From assembly GCF_004363725.1 (NCBI RefSeq), contig NZ_SNZF01000019.1:24866-88865 (forward strand): a DNA stretch of 64,000 bases, given 5' to 3'. This stretch comes from Aquamicrobium defluvii. Lineage in GTDB: Bacteria; Pseudomonadota; Alphaproteobacteria; Rhizobiales; Rhizobiaceae. Shown one piece after another: positions 15,818-24,884 of this stretch. Made by a program: the position numbers and the translations under genes. Every line of letters begins with the position of its first letter. Positions within the stretch are counted from its first letter, which is position 1. Below the pieces are notes generated by a model that was not told where the DNA came from, searched no databases, and saw nothing but the letters and a program-made list of their open reading frames with translations.

Positions 15818-16831
15818 TCAGACCTCGAAATTCATCATCTTGCGCATCACGAAGATGCCTATCGACATCCACAGCCCCGAGACTCCGAGGATCAGGTGGC
15901 CGGTCGAGGTGGTGAACAGCGGCAGGATGTAGCTGGGGCTGGTCAGATAGACGAGAAACGCGATGATGAACGGCAGCGAGCCGATGATCGCGGCGGAAGC
16001 CTTGGCCTCCATCGACAGGGCGGAAACCTTCGCCTTCATCTTCTTGCGGTCGCGCAGCACCCGCGAGAGATTGCCGAGCGCCTCGGACAGGTTGCCGCCG
16101 GCCTGCGCCTGGATCTGGATGACGATGCCGAAGAACGCCGCCTCGGGGCACGGCATGGTTTCGGACATGCGCATGGTGGCCTCGGGTATCGACAGGCCCA
16201 TCTGCTGGGAGTCGACGATGCGGCGGAACTCGCCGCGCACCGGTTCCGGGGATTCATTGGCGATGAGGCGCACGGCATCGTTGAGAGGCAGGCCGGACTT
16301 CACGGCGCGCACGATGATGTCCAGCGCGTTGGGAAACTCGTTCAGAAAGGCCTTTACCCGGCGGGCGCGCAGGAATGACACCAGCCAGCGCGGCAGGCCC
16401 AGACTGCCGACGATCAACGCACCCGGCAGGGCGATGGTCGGAAGTCCGATGACGAACCCGACCAGCGTCAGGACGAGGCCGGAAATTGCGGAGTAGAGAT
16501 AGAACCGCTCCATGGTGAGGTTCAGGCCGGCCTGCCGGATCTGCACCTTCAGCGGCGGCTTCTTGACGCTCAGGTCGATCTGCTTCTGCTTTTCATCGAG
16601 CTGCCTGAGCGTTTCCTGCACGGATTTGCGCCGCTTGGCAGCCTCGGCCATGCGGTCCCGCGATGCCTTGACCACGGCCCGGTCGGTCTCGGCCGACTTG
16701 ATCGTCTGAAGGCGCTTGCCGACGTTCCTCTCGTCGCTGATGCGATTGAAGAGCAGCGCATAGGCGATCGCGCCGGCGCTGACGCCGGCCAGCGCGACGA
16801 ACATCAGAACGGTGCTGTCAATTCCAAACAT
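15818..16831 (-). CDS. tadB: Tad pilus inner-membrane platform protein TadB
   Basis: A 337-residue paralogue of TadC. It has an N-terminal membrane helix (about 6-26), a charged linker (MAEAAKRRKSVQETLRQLDEK region), paired helices near 115-150, and a T2SSF domain at about 170-300 with NALDIIVRAVKSGLPLNDAV and AGGNLSEALGNLSRVLRDRKK. It works with TadC in the pilus motor complex of the inner membrane. The gap to the CpaF ATPase gene is 27 bases, so the pair is co-transcribed. Confidence 0.92.
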   Translation of the reverse strand: MFGIDSTVLMFVALAGVSAGAIAYALLFNRISDERNVGKRLQTIKSAETDRAVVKASRDRMAEAAKRRKSVQETLRQLDEKQKQIDLSVKKPPLKVQIRQAGLNLTMERFYLYSAISGLVLTLVGFVIGLPTIALPGALIVGSLGLPRWLVSFLRARRVKAFLNEFPNALDIIVRAVKSGLPLNDAVRLIANESPEPVRGEFRRIVDSQQMGLSIPEATMRMSETMPCPEAAFFGIVIQIQAQAGGNLSEALGNLSRVLRDRKKMKAKVSALSMEAKASAAIIGSLPFIIAFLVYLTSPSYILPLFTTSTGHLILGVSGLWMSIGIFVMRKMMNFEV

Positions 16832-16858
16832 TGCGCTCGCGCTCCATGCTCAAAGGAC

Positions 16859-18355
16859 TCAATCGGCACGCTTCTCCATGGCTTCCAGCGCGGTGGCCAG
16901 CCGGTGCTCCTCGCCATAATAACGGGCGCGATCCCAGAAATGCGGGCGTCCGATACCGGTAGAGACATGCTCGCCGACCAGCTTGCCGTTCGCATCCTCG
17001 CCCTTGATGTTGTAGACGACGAGGTCCTGGGTAACGATTACATCGCCTTCCATGCCGATCACTTCGGTGATGTGGGTGATGCGGCGCGATCCGTCGCGCA
17101 GGCGGGCCGCCTGAATGATGACGTCGACCGAGCCGACGATGATCTCGCGCACGGTGCGCTGCGGCAGCGAATAGCCACCCATGGCGATCATGGATTCCAT
17201 GCGGTTCAGGCACTCGCGCGGGCTGTTGGAGTGGATGGTGCCCATCGAGCCGTCATGGCCCGTGTTCATGGCCTGCAACAGGTCGAAAACTTCGGGGCCG
17301 CGCACCTCGCCCACGATGATGCGCTCGGGGCGCATGCGCAGGCAGTTCTTGACGAGATCGCGCATGGTCACCTCACCCTCGCCTTCGAGATTTGGCGGAC
17401 GGGTTTCGAGGCGCACCACATGCGGCTGCTGGAGCTGCAATTCGGCCGAGTCCTCGCAGGTGATGATGCGCTCCTCGCGATCGACATAGTTGGTCAGGCA
17501 GTTGAGCAGCGTGGTCTTGCCCGAGCCGGTACCGCCGGAAATGACGACATTGCAACGCACCCGGCCGACGATCTTGAGGATTTCCGCGCCTTCCGGCGAA
17601 ATGGCGCCGAACCGCACGAGCTGGTCGAGGGTGAGCTTGTCCTTCTTGAACTTGCGTATGGTGAGCGCGGTGCCGTCGATGGCCAATGGCGGCGCGATGA
17701 CGTTGACGCGGGAGCCGTCGGGCAGACGCGCATCGCAGATCGGCGAGGATTCATCGACACGGCGGCCGACCTGGCTGACGATGCGCTGGCAGATGTTGAG
17801 AAGCTGCTGGTTGTCCCGGAAACGGATACTGGTCTGCTCGACCCTGCCGTTCACCTCGATATAGACGTTGCGCGAGCCGTTCACCATGATGTCGGCGATG
17901 TCGTCGCGGGCCAGCAGCGGCTCCAGCGGACCGTAGCCCAGAACGTCGTTGCAGATGTCCTCGAGCAGTTCCTCCTGCTCGGAAATCGACATGGCGAAGT
18001 TCTTGATCGCGATGATGTCGTTGACGATATCGCGTATTTCCTCGCGCGCGGCATCGGGTTCCAGCTTGGCCAGCTGGGACAGGTCGATGGTGTCGATAAG
18101 CGCGGCAAAGACCTGGCTCTTGGTGTCGTAATAGCTGTCGCTGCGCTCGCGCGGCGCGCGCCCCGCCGGCTGGGCTGCAAGCGGAGGCGCTTCCACGGTG
18201 CGGCGTGCAGGCTGCTGCATTGGCGCAGCTGGCGCAGCGTGGCGTGCCGGCGCACCGTCCACCGCGCCGGACACCGGCGCAGCCGGTGAAGGGGCGGAGG
18301 CAGGCTTCGAGAAAGCCGGCTTGCCCCTGTCGTCGTTGCCTCTTCTTCCGAACAT
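16859..18355 (-). CDS. cpaF: Tad pilus secretion ATPase CpaF/TadA
   Basis: A 498-residue type II/IV secretion ATPase that hydrolyses ATP to power pilus assembly and, in this family, retraction. The Walker A loop GGTGSGKTT is at about 274-282. The Asp box and Walker B region read [17 protein letters not shown], and the His-box region reads [18 protein letters not shown]. The first 70 residues are a Pro/Ala-rich linker of low complexity, as is usual for CpaF. It lies between cpaE and tadB with gaps of 32 and 27 bases. Confidence 0.96.
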   Translation of the reverse strand: MFGRRGNDDRGKPAFSKPASAPSPAAPVSGAVDGAPARHAAPAAPMQQPARRTVEAPPLAAQPAGRAPRERSDSYYDTKSQVFAALIDTIDLSQLAKLEPDAAREEIRDIVNDIIAIKNFAMSISEQEELLEDICNDVLGYGPLEPLLARDDIADIMVNGSRNVYIEVNGRVEQTSIRFRDNQQLLNICQRIVSQVGRRVDESSPICDARLPDGSRVNVIAPPLAIDGTALTIRKFKKDKLTLDQLVRFGAISPEGAEILKIVGRVRCNVVISGGTGSGKTTLLNCLTNYVDREERIITCEDSAELQLQQPHVVRLETRPPNLEGEGEVTMRDLVKNCLRMRPERIIVGEVRGPEVFDLLQAMNTGHDGSMGTIHSNSPRECLNRMESMIAMGGYSLPQRTVREIIVGSVDVIIQAARLRDGSRRITHITEVIGMEGDVIVTQDLVVYNIKGEDANGKLVGEHVSTGIGRPHFWDRARYYGEEHRLATALEAMEKRAD

Positions 18356-18387
18356 GATCGTCTACCCTTGCGCTCCCGCGTGCGTCG

Positions 18388-19668
18388 TCACTTCGCGCGT
18401 CTGAGCTTTTCGATGATCGAGCCGAGGCCGGGCTTCCTGCGGACCTTGATCTCCGCCCGCCCGGTCAGCACATGAGCGATCTCGTTGATCGTGGCCACGA
18501 CCGGGCTCTTGGCATCCATCTCGCCCAGCATGCGGCCATTGTTGGCGGCATTGCCGAAGAGTTGCGGATCGAACGGGATCACCGCCATCGGCTCGACATC
18601 GAGCGGCTCGGCGAAATCCTGCGCCGAAATCTCCGGCCGCTTCTGTACGCCGCACTGGTTGAGGATCAGCTTCGGCGGCGGATCGTTGGGCCGCAGGCGC
18701 TTCAGCATGTCCATCAGGTTCTTGGTGTTGCGCAGATTGGCAAGCTCCGGCGTCGCGGTGATCACCACCTCGTCGGCATGCATGAGGGTGTTCCTGCTCC
18801 AGCCGCTCCACAGATGGGGAATGTCGAGCACCAGAACGGGCGCGGTGCGTTGCGCCGTGTCGATGACCTGCGCGAAAGCGTCCGGCTCGAAATCGTAGGT
18901 GCGCTCGAGTGTCGAGGGCGCCGCAAGGAGGGAAAGGTTTTCGGCGCATTGCGCCAGCAGCCGGTCGAGATAGACCTCGTCGACGCGCTCGGGCGAGAAT
19001 ACCGCCTCCGCGATGCCTTGAGCCGGGTCCTGATCAAAGTTGATGTTGGCGGTTCCGAACGCCAGATCGAGGTCCGCGACCACGACTTCCGACCTGAACA
19101 GCGATGAAATCGCCCAGCCGACATTGTGCGCGATTGTGGAGGACCCCGTTCCGCCTTTCGCGCCTATGAAGGCGATCGAACGGCCGATCGGATCGGCGTC
19201 GGGGTCGACGAAGATGGTTGCGATGACGCTGACGATATCGGCCATCGACACCGGCGCGACGACATATTCGGAGATGCCGTTGCGGATCAGTTCGCGATAA
19301 AGGCCGACATCGTTGTAATGACCGATGACCACCACCTTTGTGCTGGGATCGCAATGCTCGGCAAGCTGCGCCAGCTGCTCCAGAAGTTCTCCCGGCTCGC
19401 TGCGCGATTCCAGGATGATCAGGTTGGGTGTCGGTGCCGTCTGGTAGAAATCGATGGCCGTGGAAATGCCACCCATATGCACCTTGAGATGCGCCTTCGA
19501 CATGCGGCGATCCTCGCCGGCACGCTGGACAGGCGCGGATACGCCCTCGCTTTCGCAGAAAGCCTGAATGGAAATGCGCGGTATAGGCCGCAGGGCCTGC
19601 ATGGCGGCGATGTCGTGCTGGTCGCCGCGCTCCGCCCCGATGTCATGGTCATACGCCAGATTTGTCAT
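18388..19668 (-). CDS. cpaE: Tad pilus localisation ATPase CpaE/TadZ
   Basis: A 426-residue MinD/ParA-like protein with an N-terminal receiver-like domain (about 75-160) and a C-terminal P-loop domain. The deviant Walker A reads GAKGGTGSSTIAHN: the signature lysine is kept, but the second lysine of the P-loop is serine, as I recall for CpaE proteins generally. TadZ/CpaE marks the cell pole or site where the pilus machine is built. The start at ATG 19668 is the only one giving the full N-terminal domain. A shorter start is possible because the first 55 residues look disordered. Confidence 0.93.
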   Translation of the reverse strand: MTNLAYDHDIGAERGDQHDIAAMQALRPIPRISIQAFCESEGVSAPVQRAGEDRRMSKAHLKVHMGGISTAIDFYQTAPTPNLIILESRSEPGELLEQLAQLAEHCDPSTKVVVIGHYNDVGLYRELIRNGISEYVVAPVSMADIVSVIATIFVDPDADPIGRSIAFIGAKGGTGSSTIAHNVGWAISSLFRSEVVVADLDLAFGTANINFDQDPAQGIAEAVFSPERVDEVYLDRLLAQCAENLSLLAAPSTLERTYDFEPDAFAQVIDTAQRTAPVLVLDIPHLWSGWSRNTLMHADEVVITATPELANLRNTKNLMDMLKRLRPNDPPPKLILNQCGVQKRPEISAQDFAEPLDVEPMAVIPFDPQLFGNAANNGRMLGEMDAKSPVVATINEIAHVLTGRAEIKVRRKPGLGSIIEKLRRAK

Positions 19669-19698
19669 GCTGCTTGCCCCCCGGACAGGCCGAATTCG

Positions 19699-20382
19699 TC
19701 AATATCTCACTTCACCCGCAGTGCTGCCGTTTCCGGAAGAGCGGTATCTGTCGATGACCGTTTTCCGGTTCGATGCGTCGATGGAAGTCTGCTGGCGCGG
19801 TCCCATGAGATCGGCCGGATTGGCGATCTGGGCAGCCAGATTGTTCTGGTATGAACAGCCGAAATTGGCGTAGTGCTTGTTGTCGGCCGTATCCAGGACA
19901 TCCTTCGGCCAGCGCCCGCACTTGCCGGTCTGCGCCTGGATCGAGCTGTAGACGAGCCGGACCGGCGCGGTCAGCTCGTCGGGCGATGCCTGATAGTGCG
20001 CCATGGCAATACGATCGGGCCGCACGCCGCCGGCCGCCGCCAGGCGGGCAAATTCCCGGGCGACCTTTCCGGCGGCCCGTTCATTGGCGGACCCGGAAGG
20101 TGCAGCGATGGTCAGCACCGGGGCCTCTCCCGTATCGTAACCATCGAGGAAACCGGCCAGCGCCTGCCGCTGCATCTTCGAGACGCCCTGCGCCGACGCC
20201 GCAACCGGCAGGTCCAGGGTCTTGTCCTTCTCGGTGATGACGATGGGATGGTTGGTGCGATAGTCGTCGGGGATGGCCCCGACGACAACGCTGTCGCGAT
20301 TGGCGCATCCGGCCAGCAGCGCGGCGGCGGCCACGGCCAGCGCCGCGACGGTTGCTCTTGTCCTGAACATTGCGCTCGACAT
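19699..20382 (-). CDS. cpaD: Tad pilus lipoprotein CpaD
   Basis: About 227 residues with a lipoprotein signal ending in the lipobox LLAGC, then the CpaD pattern VVGAIPDDYRTNHPIVITEKDKTLDLPV. CpaD is a periplasmic or outer-membrane partner of the CpaC secretin. ATG 20382 is chosen because a GGGGAAA element precedes it. A GTG at 20400 overlaps the cpaC stop by 4 bases and an ATG at 20370 is also in frame, so the start could shift slightly. Confidence 0.9.
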   Translation of the reverse strand: MSSAMFRTRATVAALAVAAAALLAGCANRDSVVVGAIPDDYRTNHPIVITEKDKTLDLPVAASAQGVSKMQRQALAGFLDGYDTGEAPVLTIAAPSGSANERAAGKVAREFARLAAAGGVRPDRIAMAHYQASPDELTAPVRLVYSSIQAQTGKCGRWPKDVLDTADNKHYANFGCSYQNNLAAQIANPADLMGPRQQTSIDASNRKTVIDRYRSSGNGSTAGEVRY

Positions 20383-20396
20383 GCCCGTTTCCCCGC

Positions 20397-21956
20397 TCAC
20401 TTGTAGATGAAGCCGACCATGCCGTGATAGCGACCGGCAGGCTTGTCGGTTTTCATGGTGCCGTAGACGCGGTTCACGCGGCCAAGGAACATGGCGGCGC
20501 CGTCGCTTGCGGCATTGAAATTGTCATCCGGCTTGGCCAGCTGATTGCGCGCCACCGGCTTCGACAGATAGGGCGTGATGATGATGACCAGTTCGGTCTC
20601 GTTGCGCACGAAATCGCGGCTGCGGAACAGCGTGCCCAGAACCGGCAGCTTGGAAAGACCCGGAAGGCCGTTCACTGCCTGGCGAACGTCGTCGCGTACA
20701 AGCCCGGCGATCATCATCGATCCACCCGAAGGCAGTTCCACCGTGGTGTCGGCCAAACGCTTGCGGATGGACAACATGTTCGAACCCTGCAGCGTCAACG
20801 GATTCGCAGTCAGTCCTATGGACCCCTCCACCGTTGGCTCGGAAACGGAGGTGCGTACCTTCAGGCTGATGCGGCCGGCGGACAGAACAACCGGCCGGAA
20901 CTCCAGCCCGATGCCATATTCTATCTTCTGGACCTCGTAGGTCACGCCGCCGTAGGTGGCTGCTTCATCGATCACCCCGTCGCCATTGCTGTCGCGCGCG
21001 GGGCTGGGCGGCGAGACGGACTGGCCGTTGACAAGATTGAATTCACCGCCGACGCGGAAGGTCGCCCGCTCTCCCGAGACCGCGGTCAGCGTAGGTTCGG
21101 CGAGCGTCTTCATCACGCCGGCCTGTTCCATGCTGTTGAGATAGCCCTCCAGCAGGCCACTTGTCATTCCCGCGCCGGATTGCGCAAGGGGCTTGCCAAG
21201 CCCGTAGATGGGTTCGCTGACGGTGCTCCAGCTGATGCCGTTCGAATCGCCGCCCGCAACGAGGTTCACGCCAAGCTGCTTCATCACCGAGCGGCTCACT
21301 TCGGCGACAGTCACCTTCAGGGTCACCTGATCCTCGCCCAGGATCTCGAGCATGTTGATGATCTCGCTGCTGCGGCGCGAGCGGTCGGGATTGTTGATGG
21401 CAACACCCGAGTTCGACGAGCCGCCCGCAGCCGTCTGGGAATACTGGCCCGTGGTCGCCTCGCCGCCCCGCACGAAAGCGCCGGCAAGCTGCTCGGCGCG
21501 CTTGGCGTCGAGAGGCGTCTCGACCGTGCCGGTCAGCACCACGTTGTCGTTGACCAGTTCGACCTTGATGTCGGAGTTCGGGATGAAGCGCCTGAGATAG
21601 TCCTCGATCCCGGCAACGTCGCGTTCCACGGAAAGATCGAAGCTTGCGATCTGCTCGCCATTGGGGCCGAACACGAAGATGTTGGTCTCGCCGACCGACT
21701 TTCCGAAAAAGTAGATGCGCCTCGATGTGCGGGTGACCGCATCGGCGACGCCGGGATTCGCCACGAGAATGTCGTAGGCATCGCGCGGCAGGTCGATAAC
21801 GATCGATTTGTTGAGGCCAAGCTTGATACGCTGGCTGGCGGCGGTGGCGCGCACGGTGCTGGCGGCATCGGCTGTCGCGACGCCGAGCGGGCCGGCAGTG
21901 GCAACCAGTGCAACCGCTGCGGCAAAAGCGGCAGGAAGTTTTGCAAAAGACCTCAT
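20397..21956 (-). CDS. cpaC: Tad pilus outer-membrane secretin CpaC
   Basis: A 519-residue secretin that forms the outer-membrane channel. It has a Sec signal ending near ADA (about residue 31), an N-terminal pilus-formation domain (SIVIDLPRDAYDILVANPGVADAV), a BON-like domain (about 105-150) and a C-terminal secretin domain from about 250. The secretin domain ends in KLPVLGTLFRSRDFVRNETELVIIITPYL, the family signature. Its start overlaps the cpaB stop by 4 bases (ATGA), showing translational coupling. Confidence 0.95.
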   Translation of the reverse strand: MRSFAKLPAAFAAAVALVATAGPLGVATADAASTVRATAASQRIKLGLNKSIVIDLPRDAYDILVANPGVADAVTRTSRRIYFFGKSVGETNIFVFGPNGEQIASFDLSVERDVAGIEDYLRRFIPNSDIKVELVNDNVVLTGTVETPLDAKRAEQLAGAFVRGGEATTGQYSQTAAGGSSNSGVAINNPDRSRRSSEIINMLEILGEDQVTLKVTVAEVSRSVMKQLGVNLVAGGDSNGISWSTVSEPIYGLGKPLAQSGAGMTSGLLEGYLNSMEQAGVMKTLAEPTLTAVSGERATFRVGGEFNLVNGQSVSPPSPARDSNGDGVIDEAATYGGVTYEVQKIEYGIGLEFRPVVLSAGRISLKVRTSVSEPTVEGSIGLTANPLTLQGSNMLSIRKRLADTTVELPSGGSMMIAGLVRDDVRQAVNGLPGLSKLPVLGTLFRSRDFVRNETELVIIITPYLSKPVARNQLAKPDDNFNAASDGAAMFLGRVNRVYGTMKTDKPAGRYHGMVGFIYK

Positions 21957-22765
21957 TTCCTTGCCCCCACTTCGGAAACTTCTCCGGACTTGATGAGACG
22001 CACCGTGCCGCGGCGGCCGGCGCCGCTGACCAGATAGTCGGCCTCGTCCAGACCTGTTTCCTGCGTATCCTTGATCGAGCGCAGCGCTAGCGTGAGGCGG
22101 TCGGCCATCTGCTGGGCAACGGTGATGATTTCGGCCTGCTGCGGCGTCAGTTCCAGCGTCGCGGTCTGGCCGACCCGCGTTTTCCTGCCTTCCTCGTCCT
22201 CCTGGATGGTCTGGTCGATGGCGAGAACGCGGATATTCTGAAGGATTGTTTCGGTCGTGAAACCGCTGCTGCCGCCGGTGTCGGTACGACGGGTCATGAT
22301 CACATCGACGAAATCGTTGGGCAGGATGAAGCCGCCGGCGGACGTGTCGGCCGCGATGGACGTCGCCACGGCGCGGCTGCCCGAGGGCAGGATCGAGGAC
22401 ATGAAGCTCTGGCCCTCGTCGATGAGCTTGGCGCGCCGCACGGGTTCGCCGCTGTACAGGGCCATGCGGGTCACCGAGCCTTTCAGCTTCTCGACCGCAT
22501 CGGGCTCGTTGTCACGCGTGATGAAGTGCTGGTTGACCGCGTCCGCGGGCCAGGGAGTCCATTTGACGTTGGAACCGAGCGGAGCGCCGATCGGCACGTC
22601 GCCCGACACGATGGCCACGTCCACCATCCGGACAGCCGGCTCCTGCGGCCCCGGCTGGACCACGACCTCGGCCGGCGGCGGAACCACCATATTCTTGGCG
22701 ACATAGCCCGCGCCACCTGCGGCAGCGACCGCAACGCCCAGAATTATCAGTCGGGATGCAGGCAT
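21953..22765 (-). CDS. cpaB: Tad pilus assembly protein CpaB (RcpC)
   Basis: About 270 residues with one N-terminal membrane helix (ASRLIILGVAVAAAGGAGYV) and a SAF-type domain, in which IVSGDVPIGAPLGSNVKW and MALYSGEPVRRAKLI mark the two strands. RcpC/CpaB proteins are periplasmic and are thought to contact the secretin or peptidoglycan. ATG 22765 is chosen over an upstream in-frame ATG because it places the membrane helix at the N-terminus. This is the first gene of the leftward operon. Its promoter should lie in 22766-22890, where a CtrA-like site is seen. Confidence 0.93.
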   Translation of the reverse strand: MPASRLIILGVAVAAAGGAGYVAKNMVVPPPAEVVVQPGPQEPAVRMVDVAIVSGDVPIGAPLGSNVKWTPWPADAVNQHFITRDNEPDAVEKLKGSVTRMALYSGEPVRRAKLIDEGQSFMSSILPSGSRAVATSIAADTSAGGFILPNDFVDVIMTRRTDTGGSSGFTTETILQNIRVLAIDQTIQEDEEGRKTRVGQTATLELTPQQAEIITVAQQMADRLTLALRSIKDTQETGLDEADYLVSGAGRRGTVRLIKSGEVSEVGARK

Positions 22766-22861
22766 ATGTCCAACCCCTAGCCCCTGGCAAACCATCAACC
22801 CAGGCCGGACATTGCAGCGGCAATCCTCAAATTATGGTTAATGCCGTGCTTACAAATTTGC

Positions 22862-22876
22862 TTAACGCAAGGTTAT
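22862..22876 (-). promoter_or_regulatory. candidate CtrA box upstream of the cpaB operon
   Basis: TTAA (22862-22865), 7 bases, then TTAT (22873-22876): one mismatch from TTAA-N7-TTAA. It lies about 100 bases before the cpaB start and beside the cpaA terminator. Another TTAA occurs about 30 bases nearer cpaB but at an 8-base spacing, so it does not make a site. Confidence 0.35.
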
Positions 22877-22896
22877 TGCCCCACATGGGGTAAAAA

Positions 22897-22923
22897 ATAC
22901 GCCGCACAGCTTGTGCGGCGTAT
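22897..22923 (-). terminator. intrinsic terminator of cpaA
   Basis: A perfect 12-bp stem, ATACGCCGCACA / TGTGCGGCGTAT with a GCT loop, is followed on the minus strand by a run of six T (22892-22897). It lies 25 bases after the cpaA stop and separates cpaA from the cpaB operon. Confidence 0.92.
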
Positions 22924-22948
22924 CCGGCAGAGGCGGTTCAGGCAGATG

Positions 22949-23467
22949 TCAGGCCGCAAGCCGCGCCAGCGCCCAGCCGACCAGTGCGGTCTTCGGATAG
23001 ATCGCCAGCCCGGCGAACCCGAGGGCAACCCCGTAAGGAATACCCACCTTCGAATCCGCGAAATGGCGCAGGAACATGTTGTGACGGGTGAGATCGGCGA
23101 ATATCGACTTCCGGTAGAAGAGCGTTGCCAGCGTCAGCATTCCGCCGATGAAAGATGCATAGAGCAGATATTCCAGCAGCACCGGCTCGAACCCCATCCA
23201 TACCGCCGTCGCCGCCATCAGCTTGGCGTCGCCGCCACCCATGCCGCCGATGGCGAACAGGACGAAGGTTGCCGCCAGCACCAGCGCCCCGGCAGCCAGA
23301 TGCATGCCATACACGCTCCAGTCCATGCCGGTCAGGGGTGCAATGGCCATGAAGCTCGCCACCAGAAGCAGCGACACCTTGTTGGCGATCGTCATCGACA
23401 GCACGTCCGAAACGGCTGCAAAGACCATGCAGAACGGGAACACAACGAAAATCAGCGCTTCAAGCAT
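22949..23467 (-). CDS. cpaA: prepilin peptidase CpaA (TadV)
   Basis: A 172-residue polytopic membrane aspartic protease of the short type IV prepilin peptidase family. The two catalytic aspartates are in the AAVSDVLSM block near the N-terminus and in the GMGGGDAKLM motif (the GxGD signature) mid-protein. Hydrophobic helices cover most of the rest. It cleaves Flp pilins and TadE/TadF pseudopilins at the G|xxxxE site. It has its own terminator and is not part of the cpaB operon. The upstream gap to the divergent gene at 23623 is only 155 bases. Confidence 0.93.
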   Translation of the reverse strand: MLEALIFVVFPFCMVFAAVSDVLSMTIANKVSLLLVASFMAIAPLTGMDWSVYGMHLAAGALVLAATFVLFAIGGMGGGDAKLMAATAVWMGFEPVLLEYLLYASFIGGMLTLATLFYRKSIFADLTRHNMFLRHFADSKVGIPYGVALGFAGLAIYPKTALVGWALARLAA

Positions 23468-23558
23468 AGACAGGACACCGGATGTGAGCGACTTCCGGAG
23501 CCTACACGCATGGCGTTAAGGATCGGTGATCGCGCGCATTTCTCCTGCTGTCGGGGGC

Positions 23559-23573
23559 TTAACCGTTGGTTCA
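23559..23573 (+). promoter_or_regulatory. candidate CtrA box in the cpaA / CpaC-like intergenic region
   Basis: TTAA (23559-23562), 7 bases, then TTCA (23570-23573), one mismatch from the CtrA full site. It is 50-64 bases before the start of the rightward gene. Confidence 0.35.
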
Positions 23574-23622
23574 CCACTCACGTTCATATTCCGTTGAGCA
23601 CTCTGGCGGAGCGGGAGAACTC

Positions 23623-24087
23623 ATGATGTCCGTGTCGAGACCGATTTTGATTGCGGGCTCATTGCTGGCGGCCGCATGCTGTCCGGCCATGGCAACCGAG
23701 GCCGATCCCGTTCAGCCGCAGGCGAACGTCGGGCCGGCGATGGAAACCGGCATTGAGGTGGTTATGAATCAGGCGCGGATCGTCAAGCTGCCGCGTCCGG
23801 CCGACACCATCGTCGTCGGCAACTCATCCATAGCCGATGCATCCGTTCAGGATGCCACCACGCTCGTTCTTACAGGCCGGGGTTTCGGCGTGACCAATCT
23901 GGTTGTCCTCGACAAGGAGGGCGCACCCATCATGGACGAGCAGGTCACCGTGGTTCGCCAGACTGCCTCCACCGTGCGCATCTATCGTCGCTCCGACGTC
24001 CAGACCCTCTCGTGCACGCCTTACTGCGAAACTTCCTACAAGAACGAAGCTGAGCGGGCATCCGACAGCGAGACCAGCGGAAACTGA
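23623..24087 (+). CDS. CpaC N-domain-like secreted pilus protein
   Basis: A 154-residue protein with a Sec signal (cleavage near AMA, about residue 24) and one pilus-formation N-terminal domain, as found at the start of CpaC secretins. NQARIVKLPRPADTIVVGN and GRGFGVTNLVVLDKEG align with the corresponding CpaC blocks. It lacks the BON and secretin domains. The last 30 residues are a hydrophilic tail with a CTPYC cysteine pair that could form a disulfide or bind metal. ATG 23623 follows a GGGAGAA element. It leads the rightward group with two TadE-like genes and probably assists secretin function in the periplasm. The role is inferred from homology to part of CpaC. Confidence 0.8.
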   Translation: MMSVSRPILIAGSLLAAACCPAMATEADPVQPQANVGPAMETGIEVVMNQARIVKLPRPADTIVVGNSSIADASVQDATTLVLTGRGFGVTNLVVLDKEGAPIMDEQVTVVRQTASTVRIYRRSDVQTLSCTPYCETSYKNEAERASDSETSGN

Positions 24088-24231
24088 CGGCAAGCGGTTC
24101 ATCCCGCGCACCGGAAATCCATGGTTGATGCCGGCTTAATGCGAACGCCTGCAATTTAGCGGCCGTTCAAACCGGACCTCAACGGCTTGCATCTATAGTC
24201 CGGCCAACTGGCAAGGGGTGGCAGGACGAAC

Positions 24232-24837
24232 ATGGAAAACACTTCCAACGGTTGCAACACAGGCGGCAAACGCCACCGTCCGGGTTTTCTCGCAAAATTC
24301 CGGCGCGACACCAAGGGCAGCGTGGCGATCGAGTTCTCCATGCTCATCCTGCCTTTTGCACTGCTGACATTTGCCATACTGGAAAGCTGCATATCGTTTG
24401 CCGCGCAGACGGTGCTGACAAATGCCGCCGACGATGTGGCGCGCCAGTTCCGCACCGGGCAGCTCAAGGCTGCCAACACCACGGCCGAGCAAAACGAGCT
24501 GAGAGACAACATCACCGCGCAAATCTGCGACCGCCTGGAAATCATCGTCAGCAAAGGCTGCCCCGGTCTTCTGATCGACCTTCGCAGTTTCGACAGGTTC
24601 TCAGACGCCACCCAGTACGGCTTCGCTATTCAGGGTGACAGGGTCGTCCTGACGCCCGGCAGTATCGCGGAGGAGGACTTCGCCATAGATCCGGGTCCGA
24701 CCATGTCGAGAAACATGCTCCGGGTCTTCTACAAGTGGCCTGTCATCACCGATTTCATGAGCAAATACATGGCCAACATCGGAGGAGACAAGACGCTGCA
24801 TTTCGCGTCTTTCGTCTGGCAGAACGAGCCGTTTTGA
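24232..24837 (+). CDS. TadE-like pseudopilin
   Basis: This 201-residue protein has a cytoplasmic basic leader (RHRPGFLAKFRRDTK), then the class III prepilin motif G|SVAIEF with the invariant glutamate, and one membrane helix (SMLILPFALLTFAILESC). The exported part is about 140 residues with several cysteines. TadE/TadF proteins are processed by CpaA at that glycine and are needed for Tad pilus assembly. The upstream gap is 144 bases, and the second TadE-like gene follows after 47 bases. Confidence 0.87.
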   Translation: MENTSNGCNTGGKRHRPGFLAKFRRDTKGSVAIEFSMLILPFALLTFAILESCISFAAQTVLTNAADDVARQFRTGQLKAANTTAEQNELRDNITAQICDRLEIIVSKGCPGLLIDLRSFDRFSDATQYGFAIQGDRVVLTPGSIAEEDFAIDPGPTMSRNMLRVFYKWPVITDFMSKYMANIGGDKTLHFASFVWQNEPF

Positions 24838-24884
24838 CCAGTGCGGACACAACGATATCGATATTTGGTGCGGGGGCACGGCGG

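Noticed and set aside
18388..19668. CpaE with a broken P-loop (GSST instead of GKST/GKTT)
   Set aside because: As I recall, this deviant Walker A is normal for CpaE/TadZ proteins, so it is not a loss in this strain.
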